From assembly GCF_003966695.1 (NCBI RefSeq), contig NZ_AP018828.1:271001-335000 (forward strand): 64,000 nucleotides of DNA. Direction: 5' to 3'. Made by a program: the position numbers and the translations under genes. This DNA comes from Asticcacaulis excentricus. GTDB lineage: Bacteria; Pseudomonadota; Alphaproteobacteria; Caulobacterales; Caulobacteraceae. Positions 8,418-18,214 of the stretch are shown here, in pieces. Below the pieces are notes generated by a model that searched no databases, was not told where the DNA came from, and worked only from the letters and a program-made list of their open reading frames with translations. Position 1 is the first letter of the stretch, and each line of letters opens with the position of its first letter.

Positions 8418-11021
8418 TTAAGCCTCCGCCTCGGCCTTTTTGGCGGTGGAGGCCTTCTTCGCCGCTGGTTTTTTCGCAGCCGCCTTCTTGGCCGGGGCTT
8501 TTTTGGCCGCGGTCTTTTTCACGCCGCCCTTGGCCTCGATCAGCGCCAGCGCCTGTTCCAGCGTCACGTCTTCGGGCTGGGTGTCCTTGGGGATGGTGGC
8601 ATTGACCTTGCCGCACTTAACGTAAGGGCCATAACGACCGGCCATGACCTGAATGGCGTCGCCCGATTCCGGGTGCGCCCCCAGCTCTTTCAGCGGCGCC
8701 ACCGATGAGGCCTTACCCTTGGCATTGGCGCGCTTTTCGGCCAGCAGCACGACGGCGCGGTTGAGGCCCACTTCGAAAATGTCGTCGAAGCTCGGCAGGT
8801 TGGCATAGGTCTTTTCGTGCTCGATAAACGGCCCGAAACGGCCCAGCGCCGCCGTGATCGGCTTACCGTCTTCGGGGTGGTCGCCGACTTTTCGCGGCAG
8901 GGACAACAGTTTCAGCGCGCGGTCGAGATCAATCGACGCCGGTGGCCAGGCCTTGGGCAGGGACGAGCGCTTGGGCTTGTCGTCCTTGGACTCCGCCTCG
9001 CCAAGTTGCACATAGGGGCCGAAACGCCCGATTTTCAGCGACACCACCTTGCCGGTGTCCGGATCATTGCCCAGTTCGCGGTCACCGGAGGCGGCGGTGT
9101 CTTCCGAGGCGTTTTCCGGATTGCCGACGGGGCGGGTATATTTGCATTCCGGGTAGTTGGAGCAGCCGACAAAGGCCCCGAAGCGCGAGGTCTTCAGGCT
9201 CAGTTGGCCCGTGCCGCAGGTCGGGCAGGCGCGTGGGTTGGAGCCATCGCCCTTGTCCGGGAAGATGTGCGGGCCCAGCGCGTCATTGAGACGGTCCAGC
9301 ACTTCGGAGACGCGGAATTCGCTGATTTCCCCGGCCTTGGCGTGAAAATCCTGCCAGAATTCACGCAGCAGCGCCTTCCAGTTCAGATCGCCCGCCGAAA
9401 CCAGGTCGAGCTTTTCTTCGAGATCGGCGGTAAAATCATACTGCACGTAGCGCGAGAAAAACTGATCGAGGAAGGCGGTGACCAGACGGCCCTTGTCTTC
9501 CGGGATAAAGCGGTTCTTGTCCATGCGCACGTAGTCGCGGTCGCGCAGAACGCTGAGGATCGAGGCGTAGGTCGAGGGGCGACCAATGCCCAGCTCTTCC
9601 ATGCGCTTGACCAGCGAGGCTTCGGAATAGCGCGGCGGCGGCTCGGTGAAGTGCTGGGCCGGCTTGATGTCGTGCACATCGACCAGCGTACCGGTGCGCA
9701 GTTGCGGCAGGCGGCCACCGTCCTCGTCCGTCTCGTCGTCCTTGCCCTCTTCATAGAGCGCCAAATAGCCGTCGAAGGTGATGACCTGACCCGTGGCGCG
9801 CAGACCGATCGACCTGTCCTGATTGAGGAGGTCAATCGTGGTCTTTTCGACGCGGGCGGCCTCCATCTGGGCCGCCATGGTGCGCTTCCAGATCAGTTCG
9901 TACAGGCGCGCCTGATCGCCTTCGAGGCGCAGGGTCTCCGGACGGCGGAAGATGGAGGTCGGGCGGATGGCTTCGTGGGCCTCCTGTGCGTTCTTGGCCT
10001 TGACCTTGTAGAGGCGCGGTTCGGACGGCACATAGGCGCTGCCGAAGCGCTCGCCCACGGCCTTGCGAATCTCGCCTATGGCCGCCGGGTCGATAAACAC
10101 ACCATCGGTCCGCATATAGGTGATCAGGCCGGTCGTTTCGCCGCCAATATCGACGCCTTCGTAAAGTTTCTGGGCCGTCTGCATGGTGCGCTGCGCCGAG
10201 AAACCCAATTTACGCGCCGCCTCCTGTTGCAGGGTCGAGGTGGTGAAGGGCGGCGGCGGGGTGCGCTTGCCCGGTTTCTGTTCGACCGATTCGACGGCGA
10301 ATTTCGATAGCGAGATGGCTTTGCGCGCCGCTTCGGCCTTTTCGGCGTCGTTGAGGTCGAACTTGGCGAGCTTCTTGCCGTTCAGGACGTTCAGACGCGC
10401 CGTGAAGGGCGGCGAATTGGCTGACACCTCGGCATCGACGGTCCAGTATTCTTCGGACTTGAACTTTTCGATCTCAAGCTCGCGATCAACGATGATCTTG
10501 AGCGCCACCGACTGCACGCGGCCGGCCGAACGCGCGCCCGGCAGCTTGCGCCACAGAACGGGCGACAGGGTAAAGCCCACGAGGTAATCAAGCGCGCGAC
10601 GCGCCAGATAGGCCTCGACCAGCTCCATATCGATCTGACGCGGGGCGGCCATGGCCTCCTGAACCGAAGCCTTGGTGATGGCGTTAAAGGTGACGCGCTC
10701 GACGATCTTTTCCTTCAACACCTTCTTTTTATTGAGCACTTCCAGCACGTGCCACGAAATGGCCTCGCCTTCGCGGTCCGGGTCGGTGGCCAGAATGACG
10801 CGGTCGGACTTCTTTGCGGCATCGGCGATATCGCTCAGGCGCTTATTGGCCTTTGCGTCCACCTCCCAGCTCATGGCGAAGTCTTCGTCCGGTTTGACCG
10901 AACCGTCTTTCGAGGGCAGGTCGCGCACGTGGCCGTAGGAGGCCAGCACGGTATAGTCCTTACCCAGGTATTTGTTGATGGTTTTGGCCTTGGCCGGGCT
11001 TTCGACGATGACGAGGTTCAT
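8418..11021 (-). CDS. topA: DNA topoisomerase I
   Basis: 867 residues, a complete type IA topoisomerase that relaxes negative supercoils through a Tyr-linked single-strand break. The Toprim domain opens with MNLVIVESPAKAKTI and carries DPDREGE (80-86). The active-site Tyr302 is in LITYMRTDGV. One intact four-Cys zinc finger (CPTCGTG...CSNYPECKYTRP, about 600-635) is followed by degenerate repeats of the type LKIGRFGPYVQ and ALGRFGPFIE and a Lys/Ala-rich tail (AKKAPAKKAAAKKPA) that should bind DNA. In many Alphaproteobacteria topA follows dprA directly; here three small genes lie between. Essential housekeeping function. Confidence 0.96.
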   Translation of the reverse strand: MNLVIVESPAKAKTINKYLGKDYTVLASYGHVRDLPSKDGSVKPDEDFAMSWEVDAKANKRLSDIADAAKKSDRVILATDPDREGEAISWHVLEVLNKKKVLKEKIVERVTFNAITKASVQEAMAAPRQIDMELVEAYLARRALDYLVGFTLSPVLWRKLPGARSAGRVQSVALKIIVDRELEIEKFKSEEYWTVDAEVSANSPPFTARLNVLNGKKLAKFDLNDAEKAEAARKAISLSKFAVESVEQKPGKRTPPPPFTTSTLQQEAARKLGFSAQRTMQTAQKLYEGVDIGGETTGLITYMRTDGVFIDPAAIGEIRKAVGERFGSAYVPSEPRLYKVKAKNAQEAHEAIRPTSIFRRPETLRLEGDQARLYELIWKRTMAAQMEAARVEKTTIDLLNQDRSIGLRATGQVITFDGYLALYEEGKDDETDEDGGRLPQLRTGTLVDVHDIKPAQHFTEPPPRYSEASLVKRMEELGIGRPSTYASILSVLRDRDYVRMDKNRFIPEDKGRLVTAFLDQFFSRYVQYDFTADLEEKLDLVSAGDLNWKALLREFWQDFHAKAGEISEFRVSEVLDRLNDALGPHIFPDKGDGSNPRACPTCGTGQLSLKTSRFGAFVGCSNYPECKYTRPVGNPENASEDTAASGDRELGNDPDTGKVVSLKIGRFGPYVQLGEAESKDDKPKRSSLPKAWPPASIDLDRALKLLSLPRKVGDHPEDGKPITAALGRFGPFIEHEKTYANLPSFDDIFEVGLNRAVVLLAEKRANAKGKASSVAPLKELGAHPESGDAIQVMAGRYGPYVKCGKVNATIPKDTQPEDVTLEQALALIEAKGGVKKTAAKKAPAKKAAAKKPAAKKASTAKKAEAEA

Positions 11022-11221
11022 GAGGTCTTTAATAGGAGGAAAACCGACAATAGCAATAAGCGGTCGCTGAAAATTCCCGCCAACATGGGCTTGTGCGGCC
11101 AGCGTGTCAACGCAGAGGCGAAATTCAACCGGACGGCGGTTGATTTTGATGGTTGCAACTATAGGTTAAATTGGGATATGGTTCTCACTTAAGTCGTATA
11201 AAAACAGACCCAGATAATCGC

Positions 11222-11407
11222 ATGAGTGACACCCCTGCTTCCCCGCCGGACACCCCGGCCTATATCACCGACTCCGAACACAGGGCCGAGGTGATCCGCT
11301 ATATCCGCGATATGACGAAAGAGCTGTCGGTGCTAGCCGAACGGGCGCAATGCCCGCCGCTCAGCGACTGCCTGCGCAAGGCTTATCAGAAGGCGGGCGG
11401 GTTTTGA
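11222..11407 (+). CDS. Small hypothetical protein
   Basis: A 61-residue protein beginning MSDTPASPPDTPAYITDSEH, with a central helix-forming RAEVIRYIRDMTKELSVLAE and a CPPLSDCLRKAYQKA end. Short proteins of this sort are common in Caulobacteraceae; I know of no function. The ATG at 11222 is favoured over an in-frame start at 11171, whose extra residues look non-coding. It is divergent from topA and convergent with the secreted protein gene that ends at 11444. Confidence 0.55.
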   Translation: MSDTPASPPDTPAYITDSEHRAEVIRYIRDMTKELSVLAERAQCPPLSDCLRKAYQKAGGF

Positions 11408-11443
11408 GACAAGCCGCTGAGAACGCTGCCAGAAGCCGCGGTG

Positions 11444-12256
11444 TTACCGGGCCTTTTGCAGCGTTTCAATATAGGCCTGATTGCTGGCCAGCTTTGCCCT
11501 TTCTTTGGTCAGAGCGGCTCCGGTCAGATTGCCTTTTTCCAGTAAGGCCGGAAGACGGCCGTTGAGTTCGGCCGCCTCTTGCAATTGTCCCGCTTTCAGA
11601 GCGTCCGTCATCTCGCTGTAGGTCAAATCGTAGCGGTGCTGACCTATGTTTCTGAGCATAGCGTCTGCGTGGGTTTTACGCCCCGGAACTTCCCGAAGCA
11701 GCGCATCATAGGCATCCATGTCCATGGCGTAGCCATTGCCACTGATGGCGACCGCATAAGCCAGCCGGAACCAGAGATCAGAGAAATATTTGCGATTGCC
11801 AGGGGCAAGGCACAGCCTCGACGTATAGATTTGCCGGACCTTCATGTACGCCTTAAGATTCCGATCAAAAACGTGCGAGGGCTGGGTGATATCCTGATAA
11901 TCGTTACGCAGACAGCTTTTGATGCCATAATTGATGTAGGTGAGGGGAAGGCTCGTCCGGTTATGCGGAAGATGCAGATAGAGATGATGGGGGACTGAGT
12001 TTCCGAAATCAAAGCTCAGGGTAGCGTCCTGATAGCCACGCACCTGATCGGCCGGGATGGTGATCTGCCGTTTCCCGTCAACCAGCGTGGCCAATAAGGG
12101 GGCGTTGCCCTGTGCGGAGTCGAGTTTGACCTCTTTCAGGTCGTTACCCGTTACGGTTATTTGTATCAGGTAGTCTGAGCTTTGGGCGTTGACAGGGGCG
12201 GTGGCGACAGCCGTCACTAAGGCTACCGCAGACAGGTACGGAGTCACGATGGGCAT
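11444..12256 (-). CDS. Secreted hypothetical protein
   Basis: 270 residues. A Sec signal peptide (MPIVTPYLSAVALVTAVATA) probably ends after the VNA at about residue 24. The mature protein opens with a beta-rich part (LIQITVTGNDLKEVKLD) followed by a mostly helical region with three Cys (SCLRNDY, SRLCLAPGN). The C-terminal part (YSEMTDALKAGQLQEAAEL, AYIETLQKA) resembles tetratricopeptide-type helices, but no motif is convincing. Function unknown; likely periplasmic. It lies 10 bases downstream of the membrane-protein gene at 12267-12779 on the same strand, so the two are probably cotranscribed and may work together. Confidence 0.6.
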   Translation of the reverse strand: MPIVTPYLSAVALVTAVATAPVNAQSSDYLIQITVTGNDLKEVKLDSAQGNAPLLATLVDGKRQITIPADQVRGYQDATLSFDFGNSVPHHLYLHLPHNRTSLPLTYINYGIKSCLRNDYQDITQPSHVFDRNLKAYMKVRQIYTSRLCLAPGNRKYFSDLWFRLAYAVAISGNGYAMDMDAYDALLREVPGRKTHADAMLRNIGQHRYDLTYSEMTDALKAGQLQEAAELNGRLPALLEKGNLTGAALTKERAKLASNQAYIETLQKAR

Positions 12257-12266
12257 ACCGGATCTT

Positions 12267-12779
12267 TCAGGTTGAAGAGGTTTTAGGCGTAAATTGGGCG
12301 CCGATCAGCGCCCCGATGAGGGCCACCAGCATTTTCCAGGCTCCGCTGTAATAGGCCTGCATTCTGGTCTCAAAGCTGGCGGCGTCCTTGATGAGTAGAT
12401 CAACCCCGGGTGGTGCAACTTGAGTCTGCCAGAGATTGGCGGCCACCGCGCTTTGACCCAGCCAGTACCACAGGACAAAGCACCCCAGAACGCCTATGCC
12501 GGTTACAATGATGGCGGCCTTGGCCCATTGGCCATCACGATCCGACCACATGACGGTGACAAGGCCGCCGCTGATTATGGGCGGGATCAGACCCTGTATT
12601 AACGGCACCGGACCGTCCGGTCGCGAAATGAACTCAAGGAACAGCCATCCCCACGGACTGTCGCCTGTGAAGGCGTTGAACGGCAGAAAGAACAGGGGGA
12701 AGAGAAGGGATAGAATCAACAGTCCCAACAGGGCGAAACCCGTGTACATGGACCATCTTTGCGTCGTGCTCATTGTCAT
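12267..12779 (-). CDS. Hypothetical inner-membrane protein
   Basis: 170 residues with three to four hydrophobic segments: GFALLGLLILSLLFPLFFLPF (about 14-34), a weaker one near 60, AAIIVTGIGVLGCFVLWYWLG (about 88-108) and MLVALIGALIGAQFTP near the C-terminus. No family recognised. The start is preceded by GGGGG at suitable spacing. Together with the secreted protein immediately downstream it forms a two-gene unit inserted between dprA and topA, a position usually occupied by no other gene in this operon order. Confidence 0.6.
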   Translation of the reverse strand: MTMSTTQRWSMYTGFALLGLLILSLLFPLFFLPFNAFTGDSPWGWLFLEFISRPDGPVPLIQGLIPPIISGGLVTVMWSDRDGQWAKAAIIVTGIGVLGCFVLWYWLGQSAVAANLWQTQVAPPGVDLLIKDAASFETRMQAYYSGAWKMLVALIGALIGAQFTPKTSST

Positions 12780-12841
12780 GCCCCCGTCGGAATGAGAGCG
12801 ATGAAAGCACGGCGTTATTTATTTGGCAACCATAAGTTGTA

Positions 12842-13987
12842 TCAGGCGCGGATATACTGCCCGTCAGAGGTCGTGACGATCAGCCCGGCGATTTCCAGTT
12901 CCCCCAGGGCTGCCAGACCGACATGGGCAGGTGCGCCGCTGAGGCGCAGCAGGTCTTCGCGCGGGGTGGGGACAGGGCTGATCAGGCTCAGCAGGCGGTC
13001 ACGCAGGGACTCGATGGCCTCATCGAGGTCCGTATCGTCAAACGCACTGACGGCGTGCAGCGGTACGACGGGGGCGGGGCGCTCAAACAGCGTCATCTGG
13101 GCGTCGAGCGTGCGCAGGATGTCGTCCACGCCTTCGCACAGGGTGGCCCCTTGCCGGATCAGGTCGTTGGTGCCGCGGCAGCGTGGGTCGAGCGGCGAGC
13201 CCGGCACGGCAAACACCTCACGCCCCTGTTCGTTGGCCAGTCGCGCCGTGATCAGCGAGCCGGATTTCAGCTCGGCCTCCACCACAATCGTGCCGCGCGT
13301 CAGGCCGCTGATGACCCGGTTGCGGCGCGGAAAGTCTCCGGCGCGGGCGCGATACCCCACCGGGCTTTCGGAGATCAGCACGCCATAGGTGCGGATAGCC
13401 TGATAAAGGTCTGCATTATCGGGCGGATAGATGTCATCGACGCCGCCGCCCAGCACCGCCGCCGTCCCGGTCTTGAGGCTGCCCGTATGGGCCTGTGTGT
13501 CTATGCCGCGCGCCAGTCCGGAGACGACGAAAAAGCCTGCTTCGCCCAGCTCTCTGGCCAGGGCGTGCGCGATGCGCTGACCCGCCGCCGAGGCGTTGCG
13601 CGCGCCCACTATAGCGATGGCGCGGTCGGGCAGGGCGGTCTGTTCGCCCAGCATCCACAGGACGGGCGGCGCGGCCGGGATGTCGGCCAGCAGTTTGGGA
13701 TAGGCGGCGTCCCCCAGCACCACCAGACGCGCCCCGGCGGCGCGACCACGCGCCATTTCCGCTTCCACGGCGTCAAGCGAGGCGGGGACGATGCCGCCCC
13801 CGGCGCGTCTGGCGATCAGGGGCAGGTTTTCGACGGCCTTCACGGCGCTGCCGAAGCGCAGGATAAGCTGATGGAAATGCACCGGGCCGATACGGTGCGT
13901 GCGCGCCAGCCGTAACCGCGCAAAGCGTTCCGAGTCGCTGGTGCAGGCGGGAAAGCGTCCGAAAAAGTCCTCCCCCCCGTCGCTCAT
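12842..13987 (-). CDS. dprA: DNA-processing protein DprA
   Basis: 381 residues. An N-terminal helix-hairpin-like region (about 20-75) precedes the Rossmann-like DprA/Smf fold with IAIVGARNASAAGQRIAHA, VVSGLARGIDTQAHTGSL, AVLGGGVDDIYPP, PRRNRVISGLTRGTIVVEA and GSLITARLANEQGREVFAVP. A C-terminal winged-helix domain (about 315-380) ends with LIVTTSDGQYIRA. In transformable bacteria DprA binds incoming single-stranded DNA and loads RecA; elsewhere its role is less clear. It is the last gene of the pyrB-pyrC'-plsY-dprA run, 3 bases after plsY, so it should be cotranscribed with it. Confidence 0.93.
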   Translation of the reverse strand: MSDGGEDFFGRFPACTSDSERFARLRLARTHRIGPVHFHQLILRFGSAVKAVENLPLIARRAGGGIVPASLDAVEAEMARGRAAGARLVVLGDAAYPKLLADIPAAPPVLWMLGEQTALPDRAIAIVGARNASAAGQRIAHALARELGEAGFFVVSGLARGIDTQAHTGSLKTGTAAVLGGGVDDIYPPDNADLYQAIRTYGVLISESPVGYRARAGDFPRRNRVISGLTRGTIVVEAELKSGSLITARLANEQGREVFAVPGSPLDPRCRGTNDLIRQGATLCEGVDDILRTLDAQMTLFERPAPVVPLHAVSAFDDTDLDEAIESLRDRLLSLISPVPTPREDLLRLSGAPAHVGLAALGELEIAGLIVTTSDGQYIRA

Positions 13988-13990
13988 GGA

Positions 13991-14638
13991 TCAGGCGTCC
14001 GCGGCGGGTTCGGCGTCTTTTTTCTTGCCGATCTTCGGTTCCTCGCCCTTGAGCAGGCGGCGGATATTGTCGCGGTGGCGCACATAGATCAGCACCGACA
14101 TGAACAGGGCCATGACGACGAAGGCGTGCGGCTGATCGGTCAGGAGGCCCAGCGGCGCGATCAGGGCGGCGGCCACCAGCGCGCTCAAGGACGAAATGCG
14201 GAAGATAAAAGCGGTCAGAAGCCACGTCCCGGCGGCCAGCAGCCCCATCGGCCAGGCGGCGGCAAACAGGGTGCCGAGGAAGGTCGCCACGCCCTTGCCG
14301 CCCTTGAACTTCAGCCAGACGGGGAAGAGGTGGCCTAAAAACGCCGCCCCGCCGGCCAGCGCCATGCCCGTCTGACGGGTCGCCTGATCGACGCTGAGCA
14401 GCAGGGCGAAGGCCAGACCGACCGCCATCGCGCCCTTGCCTGTATCGCCCAGAAAGGTGATCAGGGCCAGATCCTTACGCCCGGTTCTTAAGACATTGGT
14501 CGCGCCGATATTGCCCGAACCGATGCTGCGGATGTCGATACCGGCCAGCTTCGTCGTGACGACGCCGAAGGGGATCGACCCCAGCAGGTAGCCGCCGATC
14601 ACGGCAAGGGCAAAGATGGTCCAGTCGGGCAGAGGCAT
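13991..14638 (-). CDS. plsY: Acyl-phosphate:glycerol-3-phosphate acyltransferase
   Basis: 215 residues, a five-helix inner-membrane enzyme that transfers the acyl group of acyl-phosphate to glycerol-3-phosphate as the first step of phospholipid synthesis. Family motifs are present: LGSIPFGVV near the N-terminus, SIGSGNIGATNVLRTG, and FKGGKGVATFLG. The tail (EPKIGKKKDAEPAADA) is cytoplasmic and charged. The gene lies 14 bases after the dihydroorotase-like gene and 3 bases before dprA in a tight operon. The partner phosphotransacylase PlsX is not in the window. Confidence 0.94.
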   Translation of the reverse strand: MPLPDWTIFALAVIGGYLLGSIPFGVVTTKLAGIDIRSIGSGNIGATNVLRTGRKDLALITFLGDTGKGAMAVGLAFALLLSVDQATRQTGMALAGGAAFLGHLFPVWLKFKGGKGVATFLGTLFAAAWPMGLLAAGTWLLTAFIFRISSLSALVAAALIAPLGLLTDQPHAFVVMALFMSVLIYVRHRDNIRRLLKGEEPKIGKKKDAEPAADA

Positions 14639-14652
14639 TACAGCGCTTTCAC

Positions 14653-15948
14653 TCAGGCCTGATAGACGATTCGACCGTCCACCAGCGTCAGCTCTACCTT
14701 GCCCTGTAATGTGCGGTTTTCAAAGGGGGAGTTCTTCGATTTCGACAGGATGTCGCTTTCGCGCAAGGCAAAGGGGGCGTCGATATCGACCACAATCAGA
14801 TCGGCGGGCGCACCGGGCGACAGCCGCCCGGCCTCCAGACCGATCAGTTGCGCCGGATTGATCGTCACGGTGCGCAGCAGGTCAATCAGCGGAATCTCCC
14901 GATCGTGGTGCAGGCCGATCAGGGCCGCCAGCAGGGTTTGCAGGCCAATCGCCCCCGGTTCGGCCTCGGAGAAGGGGCGGCGCTTGTCTTCGGCGGGCAG
15001 GGGCGTGTGGTTTGACACCACCACATCAATCAGGCCGTCGGCCAGCGCGTCCACCAGAGCGATACGATCGTCTTCGGAACGCAGCGGCGGGTCGAGGCGA
15101 TAGAAGGTGCGGTAATCGCCGATGTCGATTTCGTTGAACACCAGATGGTTGATCGAGGCCGAGGCATAGACATCCAGCCCCTTCGCCTTGGCCTGTGCAA
15201 CAGCCTTGATGGCCCCGGCGGTGGTGATCTGATCGACCAGCAGGCGCGCCCCGGTCAGTTCGACCAGAGCCAGATCGCGCTCCAGCGCGATGCGCTCCGC
15301 CAGCGCGGACACACCCGACAGCCCCATGCGCGCGGCCATTTCGCCGGAGGTGGCGACCGCACCTTCCGACAGCCATGGCTCCTTGGGGCGGTGGGCGATC
15401 AGGGCATTGAACCCGTTGGCGTAAGAGAGGACGCGGGCCAGTACCTTGGAATTGATGATCGGACGTTCGACATCGGTGAAATAGACGGCCCCGGATTCGC
15501 TCATCAGGCCGATTTCGGCCATCTGCTTGCCATTATGGCCCTTGGTGGCGGCCCCGGCCGGATAGACGTGCACCAGCTCGATATCGCGGGCGCGGCGCAG
15601 GATGAAATCGACCATGGCCGGCTCGTCGATCACCGGGTCGGTGTCGGGCTGCACCACCATCGACGTCACTCCCCCGGCGGCGGCGGCGCGGCTGGCGGAT
15701 TTCAGAGTCTCCTTGGGCTCGGCCCCCGGCTCGCCGGTCTTGACGCGCAGGTCGATCAGGCCGGGACAGATCACCTTGCCGTCGCAGTCGATGACCTTCA
15801 TGTCGGAGGAGCCCGACGGCAGATGCGCCGTGTGCAGCACCTCGGCAATGACGCCTTCGGTGAGGATCAGGCTGCCGGGGCCGTCATAGTCGCTGGCCGG
15901 GTCGATCAGGCGGGCATTGACGAGCGCGATGGGTTGAGACTGCTTCAT
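14653..15948 (-). CDS. Dihydroorotase-like protein, probably inactive PyrC' subunit of the PyrB complex
   Basis: 431 residues of the cyclic amidohydrolase fold. The zinc-binding signature is lost: residues 63-76 read [14 protein letters not shown], where active enzymes have D-x-HxH-x-REPG, and the later DHAPH-type motif is SNHTPLP, with Asn in place of the catalytic Asp. Other family patterns remain (NPAQLIGL near the C-terminus). Such pseudo-dihydroorotases are known in Pseudomonas as PyrC', which stabilises aspartate transcarbamoylase. The ATGA overlap with pyrB upstream supports a structural partnership. Automatic annotation would probably call this pyrC; I expect the true dihydroorotase to lie elsewhere in the genome. 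Confidence 0.85.
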   Translation of the reverse strand: MKQSQPIALVNARLIDPASDYDGPGSLILTEGVIAEVLHTAHLPSGSSDMKVIDCDGKVICPGLIDLRVKTGEPGAEPKETLKSASRAAAAGGVTSMVVQPDTDPVIDEPAMVDFILRRARDIELVHVYPAGAATKGHNGKQMAEIGLMSESGAVYFTDVERPIINSKVLARVLSYANGFNALIAHRPKEPWLSEGAVATSGEMAARMGLSGVSALAERIALERDLALVELTGARLLVDQITTAGAIKAVAQAKAKGLDVYASASINHLVFNEIDIGDYRTFYRLDPPLRSEDDRIALVDALADGLIDVVVSNHTPLPAEDKRRPFSEAEPGAIGLQTLLAALIGLHHDREIPLIDLLRTVTINPAQLIGLEAGRLSPGAPADLIVVDIDAPFALRESDILSKSKNSPFENRTLQGKVELTLVDGRIVYQA

Positions 15949-16940
15949 TGCCCGTTCTCCAGACGCGCGGCCAGCGAGGCCAGAACGGCCATGCGTGCGG
16001 CGACGCCCATCTCCACTTGATCCTGAATGAGCGAGATCGACAGGTCATCGGCCACTTCGGAGTCGATTTCGACGCCGCGATTCATCGGGCCGGGGTGCAT
16101 GACGCGCACATCGGGCGCGGCGACGGCCAGCTTTTCGCGGTCGAGACCGAAATAGCGGAAATATTCGCGGGTCGAGGGGATAAAGGCCCCGTCCATGCGC
16201 TCAAGCTGAAGGCGCAGCATCATCACCACATTGGCCCCGGTAATCCCGGCCTTCATATCGTGATAGACCTCCACGCCCCATTCGTCGGCGTCACCGGGAA
16301 TGAGCGTCGGCGGCCCGACAAGGCGCACATTGGCCCCCATAGCGTTGAGCAGGATGACGTTGGAGCGCGCCACGCGGCTATGGGCGACATCGCCGCAAAT
16401 GGCGACCGTCAGGCTATCGACATGGCCAAAGGCGCGACGGATCGACAGCATGTCGAGCAGCGCCTGAGTGGGGTGCTGATGCTGACCGTCGCCGGCATTG
16501 ACAACGCTGCACCCGACCTTTTGCCCCAGAAGCTGCGCCGCCCCTGATGCCGAATGGCGCACGACCAGCAGGTCGGGCTTCATGGCATTGAGCGTCACCG
16601 CCGTGTCGATCAGGGTCTCGCCCTTGGCCACACTGGAGGTCCGCGGGTTCATATTGACCGTGTCGGCTCCCAGACGCTTACCCGCCAGTTCAAAGGACGA
16701 CATGGTGCGCGTTGAGTTCTCAAAAAACAGATTAACCTGCGTGCGGCCTTTCAGCAGATCGAGCTTTTTGTTGGTCCGCCGGTTCAGTTCAACGAAGACA
16801 TCGGCCAGATCGAGCAGGGCCAGAATGTCGGGCGGATCAAGGTCCTGCGCGGCGTTGAAATGCCGTTTGGGGAAGGGAAAGAGGCGCGACTGGATCATCT
16901 CCAGCAACACCTGCGGATCTTGGGGGGCAATGCGCGTCAT
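15945..16940 (-). CDS. pyrB: Aspartate carbamoyltransferase catalytic subunit
   Basis: 331 residues, normal for the family. It condenses carbamoyl phosphate with aspartate, the first committed step of pyrimidine synthesis. The carbamoyl-phosphate loop [18 protein letters not shown], the [19 protein letters not shown] stretch, [14 protein letters not shown], the 240s-type RLQLERM and the [12 protein letters not shown] motif are all present. No regulatory subunit gene (pyrI) is visible. Its stop overlaps the start of the dihydroorotase-like gene by 4 bases, giving translational coupling, consistent with a PyrB-PyrC' complex. First gene of the minus-strand operon. Confidence 0.95.
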   Translation of the reverse strand: MTRIAPQDPQVLLEMIQSRLFPFPKRHFNAAQDLDPPDILALLDLADVFVELNRRTNKKLDLLKGRTQVNLFFENSTRTMSSFELAGKRLGADTVNMNPRTSSVAKGETLIDTAVTLNAMKPDLLVVRHSASGAAQLLGQKVGCSVVNAGDGQHQHPTQALLDMLSIRRAFGHVDSLTVAICGDVAHSRVARSNVILLNAMGANVRLVGPPTLIPGDADEWGVEVYHDMKAGITGANVVMMLRLQLERMDGAFIPSTREYFRYFGLDREKLAVAAPDVRVMHPGPMNRGVEIDSEVADDLSISLIQDQVEMGVAARMAVLASLAARLENGQ

Positions 16941-17031
16941 AAAGGGCGGCTATACCCCACGACTCAAGGGGAGGGAAGGGGCAATCGCCGCCGCCCGACC
17001 GTAGTCAGGCAGCGGCGACGCGCAAAGAGCC

Positions 17032-18078
17032 TTACGCCTTGTTCAGCGACGCGATGTCGATGACAAAGCGGTAGCGCACGTCGGACTTGATGACGCGCTC
17101 ATAGGCTTCGTTGATGTCCTGAATGTCGATCAGCTCTATATCCGAGACGATATTGTGCTCACCGCAGAAGTCGAGCATTTCCTGCGTTTCCTTGATCGAG
17201 CCGATCATCGACCCGGCCAGGGTCTTGCGGCCGGGGATCAGCGAGAAGGCGTGCACGGGGATAGGGTTGTCCGGCACGCCGACCAGCACCATAGTGCCAT
17301 CGACCTTAAGCAGGCCCAGATAGGCGTTCCAGTCGATGGGCGCCGACACCGTATTGATAATCAGATCAAAGGTGCCCGCCAGAGTCTTGAAGGTTTCCGC
17401 GTCATTGGTGGGGTAGTAGTGATCGGCCCCCAGACGCAGGGCGTCGTCCTTCTTGGCCAGTGACTGGCTGAGCACCGTGACCTCGGCCCCCAGCGCGTGG
17501 GCCAGCTTGACGCCCATATGGCCAAGCCCGCCCAGACCGATAATGGCGACCTTCTTGCCCGGCCCGGCGTTCCAGTGCTTCAGCGGCGACCACAGGGTGA
17601 TCCCGGCGCACAGAAGCGGCGCGGCGGCGTCCTTCGGCAGATGGTCCGGCACGCGCAGCACATAGCCTTCCTTGACCACGATATGGTCGGAATAGCCGCC
17701 ATAGGTCGGCTGACCATTGGCATCCAGGTTGTTATAGGTCTGAATCAGGCCCGGCATGTAGTGTTCAAGGTCTTCGTCGCGGGTCTGACAGTTGACGCAG
17801 GAATCAACGAAGCAGCCGACGCCGACCGTGTCGCCTTCCTTGAATTTGGTCACCTTTGCGCCGACCTGACGCACGCGGCCGACGATTTCGTGGCCGGGCA
17901 CCTGCGGATAGATGCCGGGGAACCATTCGTCGCGCACCTGATGGATGTCGGAATGGCAGACGCCCGAATAGAGGATGTCGATGACCACATCGTCTGCGTT
18001 GGGGGCGCGGCGTTCAAAGGTGAAGGGTTCGAGCGGAGCCTTGGGCGAGGGCGCGGCATAGGCTTTGGCGAGCGTCAT
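17032..18078 (-). CDS. NAD(P)-dependent zinc alcohol dehydrogenase (YahK/cinnamyl-type)
   Basis: 348 residues of the medium-chain dehydrogenase superfamily. The catalytic zinc ligands are present in [10 protein letters not shown] and GHEIVG, with a third Cys in [10 protein letters not shown]. The nucleotide loop is [20 protein letters not shown]. Two of the four Cys of the structural zinc loop are missing: the region reads [18 protein letters not shown], where I would expect further Cys at the R and M positions. Likely reaction is reversible aldehyde reduction with NADPH. The ATG at 18078 has AAGGA upstream and is preferred over an in-frame ATG at 18093. Single gene. Confidence 0.87.
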   Translation of the reverse strand: MTLAKAYAAPSPKAPLEPFTFERRAPNADDVVIDILYSGVCHSDIHQVRDEWFPGIYPQVPGHEIVGRVRQVGAKVTKFKEGDTVGVGCFVDSCVNCQTRDEDLEHYMPGLIQTYNNLDANGQPTYGGYSDHIVVKEGYVLRVPDHLPKDAAAPLLCAGITLWSPLKHWNAGPGKKVAIIGLGGLGHMGVKLAHALGAEVTVLSQSLAKKDDALRLGADHYYPTNDAETFKTLAGTFDLIINTVSAPIDWNAYLGLLKVDGTMVLVGVPDNPIPVHAFSLIPGRKTLAGSMIGSIKETQEMLDFCGEHNIVSDIELIDIQDINEAYERVIKSDVRYRFVIDIASLNKA

Positions 18079-18214
18079 GGGAAATCCTTGCAAAATCGGG
18101 GGCGTTCGGCCGCAGAAAAGGTGTGACGTGAGCCGTTACGGCTGAGGCGGGCGAACGGATCGGATATAGGAAGCGTGCCGGGGCCTTGCCAGCCCGAAGC
18201 TGTGCGTAAATCTC

